NCBI GenBank assembly: GCA_035772405.1
Contig: JAYKKM010000506.1
Location: 165,001 to 229,000 of the forward strand
Reading direction: 5' to 3'
From: Chrysogorgia sp. JL179-B06
Taxonomy: Eukaryota; Cnidaria; Anthozoa; Scleralcyonacea; Chrysogorgiidae
Length of the DNA stretch: 64,000 bases
Shown here: piece after piece, positions 1-10,972 of the stretch
Layout: each line of letters opens with the position of its first letter
Position numbering within the stretch: the first letter of the stretch is position 1
The notes under the pieces: generated by a model
The model's database searches: none
What the model was told of the DNA's origin: nothing
Seen by the model: only the letters and a program-made list of their open reading frames with translations
Position numbers and translations under genes: made by a program

Positions 1-119
1 CAGGAATAGGTACCACCGAAACCTAGACTCGGCTATCACCACATGTGGTAACCCGTGTAAATAGCGCCCAACCCCAACAGACCCGCGAAGGAGTTCGTTT
101 TTCCTGGCAGTGACACCTA

Positions 120-235
120 TGAAGCTGCCTCGTTGGCGTCTCAATCCTTCTACGCGCGCATGATGGGCAAGGCGGAGGCGCGAGGTGCGAAGGGGCTGCT
201 GGGAAGGCGGGAAGAGAAAATTGAGACGCCGTTCT
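120..235. repeat. GC-rich dispersed repeat, copy 1
   Basis: This GC-rich stretch contains GGCGTCTCAATCCTTCTACG and ends with ATTGAGACGCC, so its ends are partly inverted copies of each other. The reverse complement of much of it recurs at 2640-2722, so it is a dispersed repeat. It contrasts with the AT-rich surroundings. The short open frame across it on the minus strand is low-complexity (Pro/Arg/Ala-rich) and is not a convincing gene. Confidence 0.6.
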
Positions 236-504
236 ATTTGACCGCTGTTTTTTCAAATTTAGCTATTTTTTCGACCCTGCAGTTTTAATAAATAACACTT
301 GATCCTTAATTGTCTGAGCCTTTGTTCGTGGTCATTGCAATGATCGGATGACCTTCGATACTTGATGAATTCAAGATGTCTACACTACAAGATGTAAATA
401 AAGCTGTGAAAAAGCTAAGTTTGCATGATATGTAAATAATGCTATTGTTTAGTTATCAGCATTATATTTATATGTATTATAGACTCTAGGGGCGCAACTA
501 GAGG

Positions 505-562
505 GGGGGTTGGGGGGGGGGGGTTGCAACCCCTGCCCTTTTTAACCCCTGCCCTTTTTGTG
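505..562. repeat. G-run and 16-bp tandem duplication
   Basis: A poly-G run interrupted by TT is followed by two direct copies of AACCCCTGCCCTTTTT. It is a low-complexity region with no gene. Confidence 0.6.
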
Positions 563-899
563 AGACCTCTAATACTATCTAATACTTACTTAGACATTAG
601 ATAAACAGATAATTAATCGTCTGTTGTAGTACGCAATACAATTCTCCGCAAATCTGTCGAGACTCAGAGGTTTCTAGTTCGGCTTCAAGCTCGGCTTCTA
701 ATCTTCCACCGGGCGCGGCGAGGCTCTGGGTACGAGTCTTCTTACGCCCGTGCTCCAGCTTTCAGCGTTCCGAATGTTCTGCGGAGAGCTGATCAAGAAG
801 TGGCAGAACAACATTTTGTTCTGACAAATACAAGTCTTAAGGCCCGAGTATGTCCTTAATGTGTATAGTCTACATACTCAAACGCACTCTGCCTTGTAA

Positions 900-1016
900 A
901 AGATGCTACACGTGTCATAACTCAATATAGAACGTGCTTTATATATTTTGTAAATCATTCATGTTAATTTTTGGGTAAATAAAAGTTGTTGTTGTTGTTG
1001 TTGTTGTAGTTGTTGA
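900..1016 (+). mobile_element. Probable LINE 3' end with (GTT)n tail
   Basis: An AT-rich tract ending in GGTAAATAAAAG runs directly into about ten GTT units (about 984-1014). A short 3' microsatellite tail after an AATAAA-like region is typical of CR1/L2-type LINE 3' ends. No coding remnant is recognisable upstream (about 600-900), so the element assignment is inference. Confidence 0.35.
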
Positions 1017-1682
1017 GTGTTCTTGAAGAAGCATAACGAAAATATCTAGTATCCCAAATTGTTCAGAATACTGAGCGCAATTAAGGGCGGCGGTTATAGC
1101 CCCCAATATTTTTAGGATTTTAGAGCTAAAACACTGTTTGTTCCCTTGTTTAACGCCAACGGATATTCAGCGAAAGATAAACTAAATGATTCAAAGTTTG
1201 GTTCGTTTTCCCCTTGAATTCTGGTGCCATATCGGTTCTTACAGACCTTCTCACCTCCCAAACGTGCACATTTTGGGCACAATCAATTAACCTGACAATT
1301 CTGTGAGGAACAGTCTCAGAATGCATGAAATACCATTTCAGAGACTCTAGTTTTCAAAAAATTTCCGGGGGAGCACCCCCCAAAACACAACATCTTCCGC
1401 CGCCAATGACTGAGCTACTTTGCCCTTTTTTGCATTCAACCCCTGCGCCCCTGGACTCTCGATTCATTCTGTTTATTTCTGTTAAAAACCCCACAACAAA
1501 ACGTCCTCGACGCTCTGGAAGACTTCTTGCGTGTATAAACTTTCGTCTATCGTTTGCGCCTTACTCGCATATGATGGTCAACTCCGCTCTCCGCTAAATT
1601 GTAGAATACCCGTCCACTTTCGCTATTTGTATCTGTTGACAGTTAGTAAAAGAGCCAAATTACGGAAAGTTCATCATATCAA

Positions 1683-2380
1683 TTGCTTCGTTCTATTTTA
1701 AAACCCCGTTTAATTTTGATAACTATCAGTTTAACAACGACAACAAGTAGTACACACAATAATAATGCACACAATAATACATTACTAATAATGTATAACT
1801 CACTTGTCTTGCCACACTTCACTTACTGTTCAACAGTGTGGAACAACGGTCACAATGTCACACAAGTCAATAAATTATGCAAGTTACAAAAAAGAGCGGC
1901 TCGGGTGATAACGGGTTCAGGATATGAAATTAGATCATCTGACACATTTGATAAACTTAAATGGGATTCAATTGAAACTATTTTTAAAAAAAGAGAACAA
2001 TTAATGACATTTAAGGCACTACGAGGTATGACACCAACCTATTTATCAGAACTATTTGCAATTAACCATAACAACACATATAGATTGAGAAGCAACGATC
2101 GAAAGCTTTATTTAGAAAAACCTAAAACAAATTTCCTAAAACATAGTTTCTCATATCGCGGAGCCAGGTCCTGGAATAGTTTGCCGCAGGAAATTGTCGA
2201 CAAGTACGAGTATTTCTCAATTAATTATTTTAAAAAGTGTATTAATGAGCACTATAATGATTTACGAACAAACTTGTCGACAGTTTAAATTGTTTATTTG
2301 TGCGTTTATAGTTATATTTGTATATATTGTTAATTATTGGTATGTATTAGAAGCTATCTGTATAATTTGTAAATAGTTAA
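1683..2380 (+). mobile_element. LINE (CR1/jockey-like) C-terminal fragment
   Basis: The open frame at 1683-2288 (201 aa) matches the region downstream of the reverse transcriptase domain in CR1/jockey-type LINEs. Diagnostic strings are YNSLVLPHFTYCSTVW, LQKRAARVITGSGYEIRS, an F-K-A-L-R motif and, near the end, SYRGARSWNSLP. Recognisable homology starts at about residue 34 (near 1780); the residues before that are probably not original. The reverse transcriptase core and any endonuclease are absent, so this is a 5'-truncated dead copy. An AT-rich 3' UTR follows to about 2380. The upstream ATG should not be read as a gene start. Confidence 0.8.
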
Positions 2381-2639
2381 TTTTTTCCATATTCTTTCTT
2401 TATACACATATTTATGTAAATACACGGCACTTTGAAAATCAGGAAACTGAAAGGCTACCGTGTGTAAATAAGTTTAAATAATAATAGAAACCTTCGTGGT
2501 TTGTATTTCTGCCTTTAAATGCGGTTTCAAAAGTGGATGGGTATTCTAAAATTGCTCCCAAGTGAGCAGGTCTCAGCTGGAATAATTTTTTCCTGTTCGC
2601 TATTAAACGCTGTTGTCCGCCATATCACTTGCAAGATCT

Positions 2640-2722
2640 GCCAGGCGTTCCCCGCTCCGCCTTCCCAGCAGCCCCTTCGCGCCTCGCTTCTCCGCGCGTA
2701 GAAGGATTGAGACGCCTGGATA
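2640..2722. repeat. GC-rich dispersed repeat, copy 2 (inverted)
   Basis: This is the reverse-complement relative of the 120-235 repeat, sharing AGAAGGATTGAGACGCC and the CTTCCCAGCAGCCCCTTCGC block. It abuts the RecQ-like relic and probably interrupted or flanked it. Confidence 0.6.
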
Positions 2723-3270
2723 CGAGGCAGTCTATGAAGTGATAACGGCTGCTCGCCTGAAGTTCTTGTTCATAACAAGTGCTTATATAGCAGAAAAAAT
2801 GAAATCTTTGTCTGAAAACCATCTCATCGAAAGGATAGTTTTTGACGAATGTCACATTATTTCAACGTGGGGTTCAACCTTTAGGCCATTATATTAAAGG
2901 GTGTATTTGAACATTTGGTTGAACTGAATTGCCCAAAGCTCTTATTTAGTGCCACCTCGTCAAAGACAGTCGAAGCCGAACTTAGAGATGTTTTTTAAAA
3001 CAATCACAGTTCTAAGACAACCGATTTTTCGCGACAATCTCGTATTTGAGTGTGGCTGTCGTTGAGGAATTAGAGATCGTAGATCACGACGAATTGACAT
3101 CCTTTATTCGCGGGTCACAGTCCGACTTTTCTTTCATCAAAATCGTTTACCAATGATTCGGCTTTCTTAACACTTTTAACAAAGTTGCTTTAGAACTATC
3201 GCTGACAAATTTCAAAGCCGGCGTTTTCACATACCGCGGAATTTTAGAAACAATATGTTATATGTGGTCT
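2713..3270 (+). pseudogene. RecQ-like helicase relic
   Basis: The plus-strand frame ending at 2897 contains RIVFDECHIISTWGSTFRP, which matches the RecQ-family Walker B/motif II region (consensus DEAHCISQWGHDFRP, with Asp-Glu-Cys-His here). After a frameshift, a second frame reads GVFEHLVELNCPKLLFSATS, where SAT fits helicase motif III, followed by a KTVEAELRDVF-like stretch. Farther on, around 3180-3240, KAGVF followed by YRGIL resembles the KAGxYHAGL strand of the second RecA-like domain. The Walker A motif is missing, and stops and frameshifts break the frame several times, so this is a decayed fragment. It could come from a cellular RecQ gene or from a helicase carried by a transposon; the sequence does not decide. 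Confidence 0.6.
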
Positions 3271-3454
3271 AGTTTCGATCTTGTTGTTTACCTCCATGCT
3301 CGATATCACAACAATACAGCTTTGGGTACCCCACGTAAGTAATCTATTCATTGACAAAACCTACTTTCCCACCACGGGTCCAGGTGCTGGTCCAAAAGGT
3401 TACATCCGGTGGGCACTTTTCTTCGAGTTTTGGCAGGCATCTCTCTCATTTTAT

Positions 3455-3525
3455 TTTTCTCCCGCACGTAACCCGCCCGCAATTTTTCCCACCGCCCGCA
3501 ACCCGCCCGCAATTTTTCCCAACAT
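3455..3525. repeat. Short tandem GC-rich repeat
   Basis: Two imperfect copies of a unit containing AACCCGCCCGCAATTTTTCC lie in tandem. No gene is visible. The surrounding 3270-3600 shows no recognisable coding sequence. Confidence 0.55.
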
Positions 3526-3599
3526 GAGAGATTCGTGCGGAGGAAGCTAAGGGGAAAAAACTTCGTAACGCGAATGTGAGCAACGTCCATTATTATCAA

Positions 3600-4640
3600 A
3601 TGTTTTTATTTCGGAAATTAATTTCGCGTGACCGAAGTTATGAATGATCGCACTTGATATTAATACTAGTCTGAGTTGCAACACATCTTATTTTTCACGA
3701 AGTCTAAAACTAATTAATGAGTTATGCCTCAGAGTAGTTTGTAGATATAATCTCAATATACAAGACGAAGATCTTGCGAGATCTATATAACATATTAAAC
3801 ATTACTTTTCCTTGGCCGCAGATCTCAACTTGTATATAGATCTGGCAATTCATTTCGTCATCAGCCAACCCATAATCATTTCATGCCTCTATGAATAATT
3901 TGATATTTAAAAATTTGAATAAAAACTGTACAACCTGCCGTATTCATTGTGCACTTGATATGCCGTGTATTCACTGGTCTGTGTTTGGAAAATACGATCT
4001 TAATTCTTTTCAAAGTTGAAGTTGTATTATTTGCTCTGCTGAAGAAATATATTCTTTATTGACTTCCGAGTAAAAGCTGAACTGTATAACTGAAGGTATC
4101 TGGTAAGCCAAACTATTATGATTTTAACAAATGTTGATGCGTTGGTTATGGTGTCATAAGTATATCAGACAATATAAAATTTTTAAAACACCTTTCTTAC
4201 AGCATTAGTTATACATACGTGTTCATGGTTGGAAAAATCTCTTGATCAACAGATTCTGTGTTGAGGTGATCAAAAATATTCATAATTCCAAGGTTCAATA
4301 CAACCTAAATTTGCAATTTGTTAAACATCTGTTTGTATTATTAAGGAATAGACATAGACGCTCAGGCTATACGGTATTGCAATAAACAGTTAATATGCTT
4401 CGTCACTGATGGAAAAAAGTTTTGAATTAATTTGTATATGGATACGGTTGTCTAGGTTAAATCAGAAAATTTCGCAACATGTCACCACTGTTCATAACTA
4501 AACAAAGATGTTTCAGGGAAATACTGTGTTTATATTAGTCGAGAAGCCAGCTTGACCTTTTTCAGCGCCAATAAAATATAATTTGAGTACACTTTGGTCT
4601 ATTCCCACGGCCAAACACAACCAGTCCTACTTTACTACCG
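3600..4640. other. AT-rich intergenic DNA, no gene seen
   Basis: No open frame above about 60 codons and no recognised motif on either strand. Sequence is AT-rich and unique within the window as far as I can see. Confidence 0.6.
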
Positions 4641-4641
4641 G

Positions 4642-4709
4642 AATATATACATTTTAAGACCAAACCGGGACTTGTTGCGAAAAATACAACTTCAAGGCCT
4701 TCCGGCTGG
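4642..4709 (-). repeat. SINE-like fragment (related to 51610-51712)
   Basis: The block from ATATATACATTTTAAGACC through AAGGCCTTCCGGCTG is shared almost word for word with 51610-51677. There it continues into a tRNA-like A box. Here the tRNA-like half is replaced by unrelated sequence, so this is a truncated copy. Confidence 0.6.
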
Positions 4710-4878
4710 AATTAAACCCCGTCTACCGGATACTCACCATTCTATCTGACCTAGAACGAGAACGCCAGCGCTAGTGTTAAAGCGGAACACCCCGAAAGTG
4801 GACCACTGAAAAGTGGGAGAAATTTGGAGAAAAAATTTGATTTAAATTTAAATAATTTAAATCATTGGCTACGCCACT

Positions 4879-5155
4879 GATGTGCGTAGACACTTGAAGT
4901 GTACTTTGTGCGTGACGCACATCTAAGTTACGTACATGTGTATGACGCACACGTGTGCGTAGACACTTGAAGTGTACTTTGGGCGTGACGCACATCTAAG
5001 TTACGTACATGTGTATGACGCACACGTGTGCGTAGACACTTGAAGTGTACTTTGGGCGTGACGCACATCTAAGGTACGCACATGTGTATGACGCACACAT
5101 GTACGTAGACACTTGAAGTGTACTTTGGGCGTGACGCACATGTACGTCACGCATA
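4879..5155. repeat. 73-bp minisatellite, about 4 copies
   Basis: The core CGTAGACACTTGAAGTGTAC recurs with starts near 4888, 4961, 5034 and 5107, an exact 73-bp step. Each unit holds several near-palindromes: ACACTTGAAGTGT, GCGTGACGC and CACACGTGTG or CACATGTG. The same core builds the 43-bp array at 18815-19222. The minus-strand frames here (repeating cysteine- and histidine-rich peptides) come from the repeat itself and are not genes. Confidence 0.92.
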
Positions 5156-5180
5156 CGTATTTTAAACTGATCGTTATACC

Positions 5181-5483
5181 AATTTCGAATTTTAATCAAG
5201 AAAAGTACCAGCAGTAATTACATTGATTTCTTTCTTATCCGCAAAGTTCAGGAACGAAACGCCCTTTGCACTATTTTAAATCTTAAATACCTTTTAAACT
5301 TACCATTTGCGAATATTAATCAGGAAAAGTATCAGCAGTGATTACATTAATTTCTGCCTTATCCGCAAAGTTCAAGAACGAAGTCACTAGCCTAAATCAC
5401 TGAGCTATCACGCCTTTTGCGCTATTTTTAATCTTTAAATACCTTGTAAACTTACCATTTCTGAATTTTAATCAAGAAAAGTC
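5181..5483 (-). repeat. 152-bp tRNA-derived tandem repeat, left cluster
   Basis: Three starts of CGAATTTTAATCAAG-type sequence occur near 5186, 5310 and 5461. The middle full unit is about 151 bp; the first is shortened to 124 bp by loss of the tRNA-like part. On the minus strand the full unit reads GTGATAGCTCAGTGATTTAG, a pol III A-box-like tRNA 5' half. The same repeat flanks the right edge of the big satellite (47739-48064 and 50093-50407). Confidence 0.75.
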
Positions 5484-5940
5484 CCAGCACATCTTAAATT
5501 TTCATTCATACCGACAACACAGGAGTGGTGGGATGGGAACCAAGGGTAGTCTCATATAGAGCATGTATATATATTCCAACACTCGAAATGTTCCATCACC
5601 ATAAATCCTTAGCAACTTTGTTTGCAGCCGGTTTTCGCATTCCTGAACTCTTAATCTCGAACCACTGAAATACAAACTATATATACATGTACATAATTTC
5701 TGGTGTCAATTAAGGGGTTCTCAAAAAAACTTTTCTTTGGGTGTGATATGGATATTTCTTGGACTTACATAGCGTATATCAATTCCTATGTTATAAATAT
5801 TTGTTTTCTTCGATTACTTTTGATACTAATCAAAAAGGTTTCATGGCACATCAAAGGTTTTCCAAATGTTTTCGTAGCCCCACCAACTTTTGATTTATAG
5901 TTTCATGGCGCAGCACTTTTCCTTCCGCCCCCTCCCTGCA
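5484..5940 (-). mobile_element. GGGCAGAAGG-type MITE, truncated copy
   Basis: This is the reverse-oriented copy of the approximately 550-bp MITE seen complete at 50626-51177, 55498-56030 and 57986-58505. It keeps the end TTTTCCTTCCGCCCCC and internal CATGAAAC-type motifs in reverse complement, but its other end is missing where the 152-bp repeat abuts. The short + frame starting at 5703 lies wholly inside it and recurs in the other copies, so it is a repeat shadow. Confidence 0.75.
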
Positions 5941-6224
5941 TATAAAAGAATATTAGAATGCATGGCAGCCATTTCGGAATAAGGCCTATATAATTAAACA
6001 ATCATTTTGGGAAAAATGTTTACTTATTTCTCAAATTGTATTATTAAAAATAAACCAAAATATTTCCATATGGCAAACCGCTGAAAAAATAACTCAATTT
6101 TCTAATAAATAATACATGAACAAACGGCGCCCATACAAAATTTTGTCCTGCGATAACATTTTTTCATGATATACTCGAAGATATTTGTCCTTGAGAAATT
6201 GAAATTCAGTTCCCCACTGACTGG

Positions 6225-6881
6225 TTAAGACCCAGGGATTATTTTAACGTGCAGTGACAACCAATTTGTGCAGTGATAAATGAGATTTGTGCAGTGATAA
6301 ACGCAATTTTGTGCAGTTATATATTTTTCTTTAATATTTAAGAATGTGTGCATTTTATTCGTGAAAGGATTGCATCAGAAATTATGTTCAAAGGCACAGT
6401 TTATACCGGCCAGAACAACTCGGTTCAGTGGAGCGCGGTGATGCCTGCGAAGAGGCTACAGTTTATACTACATTCCAACATATACTATTTAATATCAAAA
6501 TTTAAATTAGCAAATACACAAATAAGACGATAAGTTAAAGGACCCTGGTCCAGAATCTTCTGATAACGTCTGGCATTTCAACTTTCAAGATACATTTCTA
6601 TAGCAGGCCCTACCACCATAATAAACAAAACGCTAGTGTTCTCGCTATTTAGCCGACTATACCCAACGGTGCCAACTAGCCAACCTGAGCTGACTTCTCT
6701 CAAGTCGATGCGTCTGTGGCTCTGTGCCCGTGTGCTACTGTTTGACCATTGTTATTTTGAAAATGCGAATGTATGCTGTGTAAATTTGGGATTAACTCAT
6801 TAAAAAAGGGATTAACTCATCAAAAAACAGGAGGGCCGCTTATGTAGCTGTTAAGTCGTGTTTTTAATCCCTGTTAAGTCG
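6225..6881. mobile_element. hAT-like nonautonomous insertion
   Basis: Comparison with the other arm of the inverted duplication (near 57690) shows an interruption here: that arm reads straight through TTAAGTCGTG. The insert begins CAGGGATTA (6233) and ends TAATCCCTG (6873), giving short terminal inverted repeats. It is flanked by TTAAGACC and TTAAGTCG, an imperfect 8-bp target duplication. Near its left end the motif TGTGCAGTGATAAA recurs about three times. No transposase is present. Confidence 0.55.
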
Positions 6882-7247
6882 TGTTTCATGTACTCTGCTT
6901 GTTGAAACCTATAGTTGAAATTTGGGATACAATTGATGGCGAAGAATGACGTATAGGTATATATTGTTGATTTGCAGATGTTTTTTAGTGGAATTTGTTT
7001 TGACTTCTCCTTGTGACCAACGTTCAGATAAGTATTTTGACGTTTAAATGATAGTATCGCTCTTAAAAAAACGAGCCTAAGCCACGACCGAGTGTTTAAG
7101 GTAAATGTTGTTGATCTTTGATTCTTATTTCAGGATGTTTTTGACCGTTTTTCGTTTTGTTGCGAAGAAATTACTGGGCTAAAAAAGGGCGTCTTCTTCG
7201 TGTACCGCACACACAATGCCGGGCACAGACTACTAGACACATCAAGG

Positions 7248-7345
7248 TTATTTTCTCGGATTCAGAATCTTTACAAAAACAAAAATCCTAACCATAACCC
7301 AAATAAAAACTCTAGTCCTAACCCTGAAATAAAGGAATACTAACC
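7248..7345. repeat. Degenerate CCTAA-type repeats
   Basis: Scattered CTAACC, CCTAACC and CTAACCCT words resemble a decayed telomere-like repeat. The same tract is present in the other duplication arm (about 57225-57310). Confidence 0.45.
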
Positions 7346-7619
7346 CTACTTTTAAACTAAATATTTCAATGATGTAATATTCTGTGTCAGTAGCAGCCTC
7401 AAAAAAAGTACTTTGTTTTGTTGAACTTTGTGATGCATATTTCACCTAGAAAACCAGGAATATGTCTAAAATATGTCTTAGTAAAGTGGCTTTGTCATAA
7501 TTACTTTGTTATGCTGTCATTTAATCTATATTATTGTTATAATTTGAATATCGTAGAGTTTTTTTAACTTGGTTATCATGCTCTCTTATCTGTCTTTTAA
7601 CTATCCATGGTTTTGTTTG

Positions 7620-7979
7620 CACAAACGTCCAAGACAGTGAGTCAACATGAGATGGTTAAGCCGGATGATCTGGCACTATGATAGGTGCATGTCATTTACT
7701 GTGGGAAGATTTCCTGACAAGCTTTGTGTCCGCTGCTATATATAGGAATTGAACGAACACGGAATTAAGCTGAGCGCCTGCACATGAGCCAATAATCTGA
7801 ATATTCTCTCTTAACTCCTAAAGTTGTAACATCTTTATATTTTCTCTCGACACTGCAGGGTTTGTGTATATACAAGCTGCGTTATATTTCTTTCACTTCG
7901 ACATATTTCTACTTTCGCCACAGATAAGAAACACAGACCTGAGCTTGAGATCGTCGTCGCTCGTCGCAAAACCGTAGCC
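7620..7979 (+). promoter_or_regulatory. Upstream region of GPCR gene A
   Basis: This stretch is conserved with 56618-56990 upstream of gene B. TATATATAGG at 7737-7746, about 240 bases before the start codon, could be a TATA box. Gene B has only TATAGG at the matching place. No transcription start can be fixed from sequence, so the call rests on position and conservation. Confidence 0.3.
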
Positions 7980-8501
7980 ATGGTGGACTTGGTAAACACT
8001 ACTGTTGCGCTAAATGCGTCCATGGCGCCACCTCGCGTTTCGCCAAAATCCTACGATGGCTATGATGGCGAAAATATCGTCTCCGTCGTGTTCTACTCCA
8101 TCCTCGCCTCCGTAATAATCGTCGGCAACGGCCTGGTGATGCTCGCTTTCAAAGTGAACTACAAATTGCGCACGGTGACCAATATGTGTATCGTGAGCTT
8201 GGCGCTGTGCGATTTCCTCGTCGGTCTCATCTCCATACCATTGTGGATCCACTACACGTTCAACGCGTTTACAAGGACGACCAGGAACCCGCACCTCTAT
8301 CTCTTCTACATCTCCTTCGACATCTTCAACGGTGCTGCGTCTATCTTTCAACTCACGGCCATAAGCCTCGAGCGTTGTTTCTCGATCGTCGCGCCCGTTC
8401 GCCACCGCTCCATACCTGTGTGTTCCTATTACGTCATGGTGTTTGCCGTTTGGATTCTCGCTGCATTCAGCTCGCTGATTCGTCTGCTTCCCTACAACAA
8501 G
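7980..8501 (+). CDS. Aminergic-like class A GPCR, gene A, exon 1 (TM1-TM4)
   Basis: Exon 1 encodes residues 1-174 of a 392-residue rhodopsin-family receptor; exon 2 is at 12781-13437. The ATG sits in GTAGCCATGG, a strong Kozak context. The N terminus has two possible N-glycosylation sites (N6, N12). TM1 carries GN at 49-50; TM2 has LALCD with D78 (2.50); TM3 has D114 at position 3.32, the residue that binds the amine in biogenic-amine receptors, and S121 (3.39); the DRY motif is ERC (131-133); W158 is 4.50. The usual TM3 cysteine (3.25) is Tyr107. The exon ends AAG|GTAAGT at 8501/8502, a phase 0 donor; the in-frame stop just beyond (8511-8513) lies in the intron. The protein would act at the plasma membrane through G proteins; the ligand is unknown. 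Confidence 0.9.
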
Positions 8502-8560
8502 GTAAGTAAGTGAACTAAGTAAGTTAATACCTATACCTACACTCTACTTGTCAATTGTGG

Positions 8561-9118
8561 AAGGTGGGGGGCAGAAGGAAAAGTGCTGGGCCATGAAACT
8601 ATAAATCAAAAGTTGGTGGGGCTAGGGAAACATTTGGAAAACCTTTGATGCGCCATGAAACCTTTTTGATTAGTATCAAAAGTAATCGAAGAAAATGACA
8701 AATATTTATAACATAGGAATTGATATATGCTATCTAGGTCCAAGAAATATCGATATCACACCCAAAGAAAAGTTGTTTTGAGAACCCCTTCCAGAAATTA
8801 TGTACATGAAAATATAGTTTGGATTTCAGTGGTTCGAGGCTAAGACTTCAGGGATGCGAAAATCCGGCTGAAAACAAAGTTGATTGTTTTCCTTGCTCTA
8901 TATGGCAGACTACACTCAGTTCCCAGCTGCACTCCTGTGTTGTTGCTATGAATGAAAATTGAAAATTTAAGATGTGCTGGGCCACGAAACTAAAACAAAA
9001 TGTATAGTTGGGTCATGAAACCATCCATGGAAATTTGGTTGGGTCACGAAACTTTAACAATAATTTTCAGTTTTCCTTCTGCCCCCTCACCGGGTGGAAT
9101 TAATAACAGCTCCCTTAA
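8561..9118 (+). mobile_element. GGGCAGAAGG-type MITE in gene A intron
   Basis: The element runs from GGGGGGCAGAAGGAAAA to TTTTCCTTCTGCCCCC plus an outer CCGGGTGGAATTAAT/AGCTCCCTTA end. The outer left end, present in the gene B copy, is deleted here. Inside are five same-direction copies of a GGCCAYGAAAC or GGTCAYGAAAC word, three of them clustered near the right end. No coding capacity. The matching element in gene B is at 55498-56030. Confidence 0.8.
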
Positions 9119-9320
9119 GTGTATTTAGACTAGGCAACTCCAAATCTGTTTTCAGAATTAAAATTGGTTTAAGATTGACCGAGATATATAACGTTCAAAA
9201 TAAACGACGAAGTCACGAAACAGTCTTTTGCGATTTGTGATCTACAAATACAGGCGTGCGACGGCGGGGTATACTGGGAACCATTCTTATTGCAAAACAT
9301 TTGTCTGATCTCTAAATAAA

Positions 9321-9795
9321 GACTGGATCGAGCAACTATTGTTTGGATGCTGCGAAAAAATGAAGCCAGGAATATTTCGTGGCGGCCATCTTGAATGAAC
9401 CACGCTATATAGTTTTACTATAGGCGACAAAGATTATCTGTCTCTGATCTTTTAAGATACTAAAATTAATCAGTTGTCGAAGGTCTTCCCGTAATTTAGA
9501 ACACAAGTTACGGCTCCATTACAGTAACTATGAAGCCGGGAATATTTTTCGGTGGCCATATTGGAGTGACTGCACCGTGGTCACTCCAATATGGCCGCCA
9601 CGCGGTAATTCCTGCTTCATAGTTACTATCATGGAGCCGTAGTTTGTGTTCTATATTATGGGAAACCTTCGACGACTGATTCATTTTACCATCTTAAAAG
9701 ATCAGAGACAGATAGTCTCTGTCACCTATAGTAAAACTATATAACGTGGTCCCAACAAGATGGCCGTCACGAGCTACTTCCGGCTTCATTTTTTA
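9321..9795. mobile_element. 475-bp palindromic foldback element
   Basis: GACTGGATCGAGCAACTATT at the left end opens a long imperfect inverted repeat centred near 9575. Matching pairs include GGCCATATTGGAGTGAC with GTCACTCCAATATGGCC and CTGATCTTTTAAGAT with ATCTTAAAAGATCAG. Arms are about 220 bp, so nearly the whole element folds on itself. Relatives lie at 14891-15365, 55225-55379 (half) and 58645-58690 (end only). The right terminal word is lost here. Confidence 0.85.
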
Positions 9796-10894
9796 AACAT
9801 TTTGGTACTTCCTGATGCGCTGAATCTTATGGTTGGTATCGGTTTTTCAGTCAGGACAAAGGAAAGACACCAATTTTGTCCCACCTCATCGCGCGGTCAA
9901 ATAGAGTCGGCATATATTCTAGAGATGAAAAAATCATTACTGATCTCGCTTTCAGAGGAAGAATTCGACTCTAACTTTAATTTCCACTTAAGCATTCAAG
10001 CACTCTAACGTGTGACGTCACTAGACTGCTGCTTCGATCCCAGACACCGGACATTTTTTCTATCAAAATAGCGATGTTTGAACGTCGATAAAAATACTTT
10101 CCCGTACCGTGAAAAACCGATAGCACCATAATATCCAGCGCATCACGAAGTACCAAATTGGGTCATAAAAACAGAGTTGAATTTTCAGTTTCATACGCAG
10201 TTTAACTCTTTCCGGTCCGGCTGAAAAACATCTAAAATTGAACTGCCTCTTTGTCCTATCTATATCTCTGGAAATATCCATAACTGTTGCGAAACCTATA
10301 CATTTTCTGAAAGCCCGATAAACCGGCTTTTACTTGTGCTTTTCAATTTGCCGAACAAGACACATTATGTTAATATAAATTAGCATTAATTATCATAAAT
10401 CAGGTTGAAAAACCTCGATTTTGCTAGAAAACGCCATCTTGGGCGCCCGTGTAGCATCATGAAAATTCAAAACGCCACCAATTGCAGAGTTGTTTATGAA
10501 ATCAAATCAACTTGGCGAGTGAGTGATCTCATGCGTTACCGTGTGCCGTGTTTTTCGATTGACGACTTCGGGGTCTTCTATGACCCCTTTTGACTGTGTT
10601 GGACAGGAACGATTTAAGATACTCCGTTTTTGGCTGCGGTAAATGAAGTTTAGTGGATGAACCCCTTATGTTGTAATGGAAAGAAGTATTTGACTTAGTA
10701 AAAATAAGTTTTTTTTGTTCTCAATAAGTGTTTTGGGAACATTCATTATTTATGGCTGGGGTTGGTATTGAAGACAAACAAGTTGAAACCAAAAAAATGT
10801 TTTACCCAATCTTTCAAACACTGAATTTTTCTTCTACGAACCATCACTAGATGATACAACCATATATATTATGTTTTATTATATGACTATTTTC
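9796..10894. other. Gene A intron, mostly unrecognised
   Basis: No gene or known element is recognised between 9800 and 10600. From about 10605 the sequence (TTTAAGATACTCCG onward) is shared with 15410-15725 and with the gene B intron near 53280-53610, so this part belongs to the ancestral intron, including a decayed LINE remnant seen more clearly in the other copies. Confidence 0.6.
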
Positions 10895-10972
10895 GTGAGC
10901 GGTCCGGAACGTGAAATCCGGCAATTTGATTGGTTCCTGAGCGGTCCGGAATCTGCCGTTCCGGACCGCTAA
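10895..10972. repeat. Short inverted/direct repeat GAGCGGTCCGGAA
   Basis: GAGCGGTCCGGAA occurs twice in direct orientation and once inverted as TTCCGGACCGCT within about 78 bp. It is a compact foldback, perhaps a tiny MITE. Confidence 0.6.

Noticed and set aside
1325..1597. 90-codon plus frame
   Set aside because: The composition is Pro/Ser/Arg-rich and it covers a CCGGGGGAGCACCCCCC low-complexity hairpin; there is no domain and no splice or start support.
4777..5199. Cysteine/histidine-rich open frames on the minus strand
   Set aside because: They are translations of the 73-bp minisatellite and stop at its edges.
8010..8405. 131-codon minus frame opposite GPCR exon 1, and matching +1 frames at 8186 and 12822
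   Set aside because: They are shadows of the receptor frame; the same shadows appear over gene B, as expected from codon-level conservation of the true frame.
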